NCBI GenBank assembly: GCA_027946365.1
Contig: JAPEUQ010000001.1
Span: forward strand, 2,604,001-2,668,000
Origin: Kalmusia sp. IMI 367209
Lineage: Eukaryota > Ascomycota > Dothideomycetes > Pleosporales > Didymosphaeriaceae
DNA: 64,000 nt
Direction: 5' to 3'
The first letter of the stretch is position 1; each line of letters begins with the position of its first letter. The position numbers and the translations under genes were made by a program. The notes beneath the pieces were generated by a model. The model searched no databases. It saw nothing but the letters and a program-made list of their open reading frames with translations, and was not told the DNA's origin. Of this stretch, positions 57,343 to 64,000 are shown piece by piece.

Positions 57343-58593
57343 TCATGTAAGCAATAGACGATCCAACATCGCAATGTTTTTCTTCTCCTCGTCGATCTTT
57401 TCTTGCTCTTCAACCTTGCGAGTCGTGGTATCTAGCTTGACTAGGACCAATTCTGCAAAGTGCTCCTTGGTGAACTCCATAGCGACCTGTGCATCTGAGA
57501 ATCTCTCCTCCTCGATTAGCTGCTGGGCGACTCCTAGGCACATTCGTACAAGAAATCTTTGCTTGCTCTTCTTTACATTGATGTGCCGAATAGCTCCCTT
57601 TGGGTCTTTGATAAATGCAAGCCCTGGCTGTGCATTAGGCTGCGTGGGATGGCACAGACAAAGCATTGACTCGACGACTTTACTCCATGACCACAACCAT
57701 CCTCGAATGGAAAGAGCGAACGCCTCGTAGAGTTCAGTCGTACATGGGACCTTGGGGTCTGCGACGATCATGTCAACGAGGCGGCCTCCGGCGACCTGGA
57801 GAATCTTGAAATCCAGGTCGTGTTTTGCTCCTTGCATGATTCGGTATGCTCGTAGGAAAATGGCAAAGGCTTCATCTCGATTGCGAGCTGCATTGACCAT
57901 AGATTTAAGTAGCCGTTGCCTGAACAGTGCATTTTGGATTGAAATTGAGCCAGTATCCTGCTCAGGTTTGTAGGTAAACCATCGCCAGAGGGGAGCTTGA
58001 TTGCCTTCGGCCAGCAGCATTGGAACAAGTTTGGTGACGAGGCTTTCTCTAGGGGCACCCTTCATGTTTAACGGGATGGCGAGAAAATCACTTGAGGTCT
58101 CCTGACCACTTGCGTGCAGCCATCCAGCAATAATCGACGCCGGTCGTCTGCCATTGTCTAGTGGCGATTGCTGTGATCTTTTTAATGCACCCAGACACAA
58201 GATGGCTTTCGGAATGTCGGCAGTTCCAATGGCCACTTGATCGAGAAACCAGCTTAGGGGGTCTTTGAGGACCTCTACGGCGGCAGATTCGGATCCCCTC
58301 CGCCGTGGCTTCCTCGCAAATAGAGGATTCGAGAGGATCGAGTCGATATGGTCGGAGGCCGAGTTGTAGGACGAGGGCACGCGCCTGTCCTGTTCCACCT
58401 TGGCGATCTGGGTCGTGGAACTAGGAAGAGGTGACTCAGGCGCGCCGACGGGGTACTCGCGGTCGAGATGGGTTCTGAAGGAGGTGGTGAGGAGGTTGAG
58501 CAGTTGCTGGCTTTCCCGCGGCGTCAAGGGTAGCTGAGGGTGGATTTTCGAAGCCAGCTGGCTGAAGGCGCGGCGGGTGGCGGCGGTCTGCAT
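57343..58593 (-). CDS. Probable mitochondrial protein, 416 aa
   Basis: This is an intronless frame. The ATG at 58593 gives 416 residues; the frame is open further upstream but has no other ATG. The start MQTAATRRAFSQLASKIHP is amphipathic and basic, lacking acidic residues, as in mitochondrial presequences. The following LTPRESQQLLNLLTTSFRTHLDREYP looks conserved. The rest is mostly helical, with FLDQVAIGTADIPKAILCLGALK, ALFRQRLLKSMVNAARNRDEAFAIFLRAYR and LYEAFALSIRGWLWSWSKVVE, resembling helical-repeat organelle proteins without a clear PPR consensus. The C-terminus is a charged coiled coil. I do not recognise an established family name. A mitochondrial gene-expression role is only a guess. 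It is divergent from DEF1. Confidence 0.72.
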   Translation of the reverse strand: MQTAATRRAFSQLASKIHPQLPLTPRESQQLLNLLTTSFRTHLDREYPVGAPESPLPSSTTQIAKVEQDRRVPSSYNSASDHIDSILSNPLFARKPRRRGSESAAVEVLKDPLSWFLDQVAIGTADIPKAILCLGALKRSQQSPLDNGRRPASIIAGWLHASGQETSSDFLAIPLNMKGAPRESLVTKLVPMLLAEGNQAPLWRWFTYKPEQDTGSISIQNALFRQRLLKSMVNAARNRDEAFAIFLRAYRIMQGAKHDLDFKILQVAGGRLVDMIVADPKVPCTTELYEAFALSIRGWLWSWSKVVESMLCLCHPTQPNAQPGLAFIKDPKGAIRHINVKKSKQRFLVRMCLGVAQQLIEEERFSDAQVAMEFTKEHFAELVLVKLDTTTRKVEEQEKIDEEKKNIAMLDRLLLT

Positions 58594-59035
58594 TGTGAAC
58601 AGCGCGGCAAGGCGGGTCAGGCTGTTCTCGATGCAATTCTGTCGGTGTGGGTTAGTTGAGCCGTGAGGCAAGGCTTCCGGTGAGACGCTGGGCGCGATGA
58701 CGAGCTACTGGGTGCCCAGATGGGTGGAGCGAAGCACAGGCGAAGCTCACGTGTCCAGGGCTCAACGAGCCAGCCTGCGCCTTGGAAGACTGCGCACAGC
58801 CAGTGCGCCTCTGCAACCCAAACAACCCTTCACGTCGCCTACGCTCTCCTCACCCAGAGACTCGATAACGCGCGAAGCCTCCGCGTCTGCTGTGCCACGC
58901 CCTCGAGCGCGCCAAGCGTTTGCTGCTCTTTTAGCTGCCCCGACTTCACCTCCTAACTACATCATCTCCCCACGCACGCACACACCCTCGTCCTCACCCC
59001 AGTTTTGCAGAGGCAAACACAACACCACCCTACAC
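58594..59035. other. Shared promoter, mitochondrial protein gene and DEF1
   Basis: 442 bp between divergent starts. The plus-strand frame that runs into DEF1 from 58697 has no upstream protein-like content, so the DEF1 start was set at 59036. No named site. Confidence 0.55.
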
Positions 59036-62000
59036 ATGTCTGACGTCCAGTCTCGGCCTGCGCGCGGCAGGAGCTCCGCTCGCGGCGGCAGAGGAGGCCA
59101 CGGCTCGCGAGGGCCACGCTCAAACAAACAGACAAACGGCGACGCCGCCGTCGACACATCGGCAGACCAAGGCGAGCTCGGCGAGCTGAAGAAGCGATAC
59201 TCTTCACAATTGACCACATTGAAGGAGCTTTTCCCGGACTGGGCTGACGTCGACCTGGTGCTGGCTCTAGAAGAATCTGATGGCGACCTTGCCTCGACCA
59301 TCGAAAAGATCACCGAGGGTGAGTGCCCCGAACAGTATTCACGCGCGCTCTATGTACATGCTACACATCATCCAGCGCAAAGGTAATGAGCCCAGCTAAC
59401 ATTGCGGACAGGCCATGTCTCCCAATTCGCAGAGGTCAAGAAAGCGAATGACCGATCCCGCTCCAAGGTGAAGGACACAAGCGCTGCGACTGAAGGCGCA
59501 TCGACACTGCGCGGAGGTGCTCGTGCTCGCGGAGGCGACAGTATTCGCGGCCGTGGACGCGGCACAGACCGCGGTCGGGGAGGGTTCCGTGGCAGTCGTG
59601 GTGGAGCAACAAATACAACGAATGGAACACGCGCTGGTGGAGCTACTGGAGCGACATCAGTCCCGACTGTCGAATCGCCCGCCTGGGATGTTCCTGCTAC
59701 CGAAGCGAAGGGAGATGTACAGGCCAAAGCTGGCGATGCACCCGCTGCAAAGCCAGATGCACCCAAGCCAACACCTGCAGCACCTGCCGCGAAGACGTGG
59801 GCTAGTATGTTCGCGCCTGTACCTAAGCCTGTGGTTCCGAAGCCTGTCGCGAAACCAGCGCCGCCCCCTGATGAGCCCACGCCTGTTCCTGCAGAGGTGC
59901 CAGCCCACGAAGTGGCACAGGAGCCAGCGGTAGAAGCAGAAGAATTGCCCGTCCCACCAATTGCAGACGAAATTGTCGACGTGCCTCCCATTGCGACCGA
60001 AGATCCGTCCAAGTTAACGCCCGACAAATTGGAGGAAGCTGCTGGCCCTGAGCTCACCCTCACCCCGTCTAAGGATGAATTGACTAAGGACAACGTTGAA
60101 CACTTACCCGATGAGTCTCATCCTCCGCCCACGGAGACCGCTGCTAGCACAGTGGCGAGCTCAAAGGATATTGGAAGTCTTGCGAGTGTCGCAACGCCGC
60201 TGAGCCTTTCGGGCCAGGCGCCCATCGGCCGTCCCACCATTGGTGGATTCCAGACGACTGCGCTCAAGGCCACCTCGGGCACACATCGCAGTGCTAGCTT
60301 CCAGCGAAGACTAATGGAACAACAGGAGGCGGTCGTTATGCCCGGAAACCACGCGGTGAACCAGGCAGCGGTACAGTTCGGCAGCTTAGGCCTGAATGGC
60401 GATATCGATGCAGACAACCTTGACGTCGACGAAGATAGGGAAGAGGCGGAGACACGAACCCAGCCTCCTCAGCACTCGCCCGTCGCGCAGCCCAGGGCAG
60501 CCCTTCCTCCCGTCCCCCGACAAGCTCCCCCAGCCGAGTCGCAAGCTCCAGAGTCGATCCCTACGCCTAAACAAGCCCCTGGCTTACCTCCCGTGGCTCA
60601 ACAGCAGCCTCTATCCCAGCAATCCCCTTCAAACCCGCTTGCCGCACAGGCCGTGCAAAATCAGGGCTCGCAAAATCAGCAACCTTACAATCAATTTGGG
60701 CGTTATGGACAGGCCGACACCGCGGCGCCGCCGCAAAAACCCTATGATCCATTCGGCCAGCAAGCGCCACAGACCAGCCAATTCGACTACCCCGGTCAGC
60801 AACAAGGTCAACAACAGTCTTCACAGGCTCAGATTGGTGGCTTTTCGTCCGCCCCTGAAGCCTTTGGTTCTCAATATCCTACAGCCGAGCAACAACGCTC
60901 GGCCGCATACCAGCAATACTACGGAAACTATGGGCAACAAGGAACTCCGAGTCAACAAGAAGCTGGTGTTGCGCAGCAGCGCACTGGTAGTGCTTTTGGC
61001 GCTGGACCCAACGACGCGGCGTTCTCCCAGAGTCAACCGCAGCAGCAGGTAAGTTTTGTCCTCCAGAATTGATCATGTTCAGCCTAGCTCTTCACGCGGA
61101 AGCATTGCACGGGGGTAACCTCGAGTAGACTTACGATGAGGAAGCCCGGAAGATCATTGCTGCCGGTGATTATGAGCAACTCGTCCAGTACATCACTAAC
61201 AATCGACCACAGTCACAGAGCCGATACAATGAGGCTCAGAACAGTGGGCACAATACACCGAACCCAGCGTTAGGCGGTCAACATCCGAGCGGCCCTGCTT
61301 CGCAGCAACAACAGGCGCAGCATATGCAGCAGCAGCCTCATGGCCAGCCGGGACACGCAGCCAATTATCCTTATAGCCACCCTTACTATAATGCTAACCC
61401 GTATTATGCGAACTATGCGAGCCAGTATGGTGGTTATGGTCAAGGTGCCTATGGTAATTTTGGAAAGAGCATGTATGGTCAATCCCATCACTACGGTGGA
61501 ATGCCCCCTCAGGCTTCATTCGACCAGCACTCATCTTCTCCTGCCAATGTCGGCGGTTTCGGTGGCTCCTCTATACACGGCCGCGATTCTGGTTTGGGCG
61601 GAGGACTAGGTGACTATGGCAGGTCCGTGTCGGGCACTTCTCAGAATCAGCACAATGCCACGGCTGGATCAGGCGCGTTCGGTGGTATTCCGGAATCATA
61701 CCGACAACCTCAGGGCGGCTATGGTGGTCAGAATTCGTATGGCCAGCAGCAGATTAGCCAACAAGGACCCAGCGAAGATTCGTTGAAGCCATTCGGCGAC
61801 AGCAAGAGCGGCGGGCCTAGTCCTTCTACCCTCGGAGCTCAACCCGGCCGTCCCGGATCTGCAACAAACAATCCGCAAGGCCAGGGCAGTCAAGGCGGAC
61901 TTCCCCAACAACAAGGCTTTGGTGGCTATCCGGGTCACCTGCAAGGCGGTCAGGGTAACCAATATGGTGGCGGCCTCGGCGGTTTGGGACACCAGGGGGG

Positions 62001-62094
62001 AAGCCACCAGAACAATTTTGGGCAGTACGGCGGATTTGGCGGTTATGGTAGCTACAGCCGTGGCGGCTGGGGCGGCAACTATCAGCAGCATTAG
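59036..62094 (+). CDS. DEF1: RNA polymerase II degradation factor DEF1
   Basis: Def1 promotes ubiquitylation and removal of stalled RNA polymerase II after DNA damage and also acts in transcription. The model predicts 961 residues from exons 59036-59318, 59412-61048 and 61129-62094. An RGG-rich start is followed by a CUE domain at about 48-95 (LKKRYSSQLTTLKELFPDW, VDLVLALEESDGDLASTIEKITEG), which binds ubiquitin. Then come an RG-rich block, a conserved ATWASMF-like segment (KTWASMFAPVPKP), disordered acidic and Pro-rich stretches, and a long Gln-, Gly- and Tyr-rich C-terminus (QQQ runs, YGGYGQGAYG). Yeast Def1 loses its Q-rich C-terminus by proteasomal processing; whether this applies here is inferred. 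The C-terminal GYGSYSRGGWGGNYQQH is typical of fungal homologues. Confidence 0.94.
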
Positions 62095-63924
62095 GAGACT
62101 TCCTCACGAACCATCACATTGAGTTGAAATTGGAAGGGTTTTATGTGGTTGCTCTAGCTGCGACTTTGCACACGAAGTAGCTAGACGTGGGAAAGGGTAC
62201 CAAGTCCTATCGCATGGGGGCAACGATTCGGCGAGGGGTATCACATTTTCCTTTCTATCTCTTCTCTCCCGTCCCCACCCTCTCTCCTCTACATGTCTCA
62301 ATTGATTAACGGCTAAAAGTGGCCTTGTATTATGACGGGAACTTTCTCTTTCTCTTTTGCGGGATCTCCTGCTCTTGCATCCTCTCACTTCTGGATCGGG
62401 ATCAGAAACGGCGCTTTGACTGTTCTTTTAGTTTCAGGAGGCACGCAAGGGAGGGTCTTTTACAAGCATCGATGCAAAAAATTTGTCTCTTGGTTTTGTT
62501 CTTCATTGCGAGGATAGCTTTTATGTCTAAACACTAGTACGGAATCGGCTGGGAATCTGGAGTTTGCACAATGTGGCACGCGGGGATGGATGTGGTGCGT
62601 GGAATGGGATTTTGAGAGTCTAGTAGCAGACTGCAAATGCAAAAGTGCATGAACGGGGAGTAAAGTGTCTCTGGCAGTGCGTACGTGCAACATGATCGTG
62701 AAAGGTCGTGACCTTTTGTGTAATGCGGTAGGAACATTCAAGGATTTGATAGCTGGATACGTTCACCGCTCCGTCCTACATCCAATATTGACACCGTAGG
62801 GATAGATGTGCCTACGCGGTTGGTCTGGTGAGCCAGTCCTGGGCTGACACATCGTGCATGTCCTCGGGACATCTCAGGGTGACCTTGTGTAACTGTGGAA
62901 GTCTTCGCAGTGCATGTGTAGGAGCTCAGGCATCTACAATTCCAGGCTCAACCCATCGTACGTTCGACTATCCGATAGATATCTACTGCGAGATATCTCC
63001 GCCGGTAAGGCTATGGTCATACGAGAGACTTCGGGATCAAGCGATTGGCACAGGGACAGGGTTTGAAATATGCAGGTACCTATCCATTCTCAGTAGCGCC
63101 GACTTCCGATGAGTCAATGTTCACTATTCAAGCTTACCACAGCATTAACTTAGTGGAATGCTGGCATCTAAGGCTCTACCCAGGAATGTTGTGGGCATAC
63201 AGAAGCTATGACAAATATGCCATGAATGCATGATGAAACCCGAGCTCGGCGCATTCTTTCTTCACAATTACTCGCAGCCGACCCTCGCGCCACAAAATCC
63301 GTTGCGCGAACATCCCTCCCAGTTCCGAGACTTCCTCGGAGACTAGCCGCGCACAATACAAAGGGATGTGCTGACTGCACACTCACCGCCATACTTCCCA
63401 TTTGAGTATTCAAAATCAAGCTTCAGAAACGTCATCCCGGCTAGATCCACACCATGTCCACTCGACACGCACAACGGCGCCGCTACTGCAGAGCTGGGCT
63501 GCATGCAGCCTAAGTAATTGGTGTCGGCGCGGCTCGGGGTTTTAGAAAAAGTTGAGCTTATCGGTACTGTGATGGCTGGAGGATGAGTGAGCTGGGGCTA
63601 GCTGAGGGTTTAAGAGGGTGGAGGACCCGGTGGTTCTGGACATCTGGTCATTGGACGGGCACTTGCTAAGAGCTGTGCGTTGCGTGGGCTGAACTGCCCG
63701 GTTGTTGAGTTGGTGTGTGAGCGTGAGCTTTGAGGGCGCGGTTGTGAGTGCAGAGTACCTATATGGACGGTGTGGCAACTGACTCGATACAGTTCGCGCA
63801 ACGCTGATGTTCAAGCATTAAGCAACTGTGAATTTCAGCATAAAGACAACGCTCCCAGCATTCCGAGCCCGATAATTACTATCAGTTGTTTTCCAAAGGC
63901 AAAACGCAGTCAGTCACAATCAAG
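62095..63924. other. Intergenic, about 1.8 kb
   Basis: This holds the 3' region of DEF1, with a pyrimidine-rich run at about 62243-62290, and the upstream region of the partial gene at 63925. Several short frames exist but none looks like a protein. No tRNA, repeat or transposon signal. Confidence 0.5.
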
Positions 63925-64000
63925 ATGGTCGAACCAACCTCACCGCTTCTCCGGCTTCCATTCGAAATCAGATTGATGATCTACGAGCACCTACTATTCC
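63925..64000 (+). CDS. 2EXR/F-box-like protein, 5' end only
   Basis: The ATG at 63925 opens a frame that runs off the window after 25 codons. The text MVEPTSPLLRLPFEIRLMI followed by YEHLLF matches the start of the 2EXR/F-box-like proteins common in filamentous ascomycetes (LPxEIRxxIYEHLL). The remainder is outside. This is the second such motif in the window. Confidence 0.7.
   Translation, partial: MVEPTSPLLRLPFEIRLMIYEHLLF

Overview
The window is nuclear DNA of a filamentous ascomycete (Pezizomycotina). Genes are dense, on both strands, and mostly interrupted by GT-AG introns of 45-150 nt. The gene set is fungal: a siderophore-type MFS transporter, an oligopeptide transporter, DEF1, BCS1, PEX14, NDC80, two genes with 2EXR-like N-termini, and a fungal double-length phosphofructokinase. 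The short introns and overall style would fit Dothideomycetes, but I cannot fix the class or species without a search. Splice sites were chosen by reading both sides of each junction. Apart from the two genes with apparent single-base insertions, every multi-exon model sums to a whole number of codons.

Layout. 0-9.5 kb: the 3' part of a family III CoA-transferase, a PHD-finger protein with an in-frame stop followed by 47 more codons, a secreted FMN-dependent 2-hydroxyacid dehydrogenase, an acetolactate-decarboxylase-like protein convergent with a diacylglycerol/sphingosine-kinase-like protein, and a small membrane protein. 9.5-19 kb: an Asteroid/XPG-type nuclease divergent from phosphoglucomutase, a Kes1-type oxysterol-binding protein, and an unrecognised 557-residue basic protein. 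19-27 kb: a seven-exon siderophore transporter, a gene-poor stretch with a possible 33-residue secreted peptide, PEX14 with a 7-nt microexon, a small hypothetical gene and a 2EXR-like gene. 27-31.6 kb: a same-strand run of an intradiol ring-cleavage dioxygenase, a nitrilase-superfamily amidohydrolase and an EthD-type protein, which could be a small catabolic group. 32-41 kb: a double-RRM protein divergent from BCS1, a large OPT transporter and a disordered protein. 41-50.8 kb: NDC80 convergent with phosphofructokinase, then an F-box/LRR protein. 52-64 kb: an aldo-keto reductase divergent from a HAD hydrolase, a probable mitochondrial protein divergent from DEF1, and the first 25 codons of a second 2EXR-like gene.

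Most of the window is core housekeeping: phosphoglucomutase and phosphofructokinase (hexose phosphate metabolism), BCS1 (respiratory complex III), PEX14 (peroxisomal import), NDC80 (kinetochore), DEF1 (RNA polymerase II turnover) and Kes1 (sterol/PI4P exchange). Accessory functions cluster in the 3-8 kb and 19-31 kb parts. I found no transposon, CRISPR array, rRNA or convincing tRNA gene. The points most worth checking are the PEX14 microexon, the conserved-looking extension behind the PHD gene's stop, the single-base frame breaks in NDC80 and the HAD hydrolase (possibly sequence errors), the secreted-peptide candidate and the 27-31.6 kb catabolic group. I did not find a clear-cut new multi-gene system.
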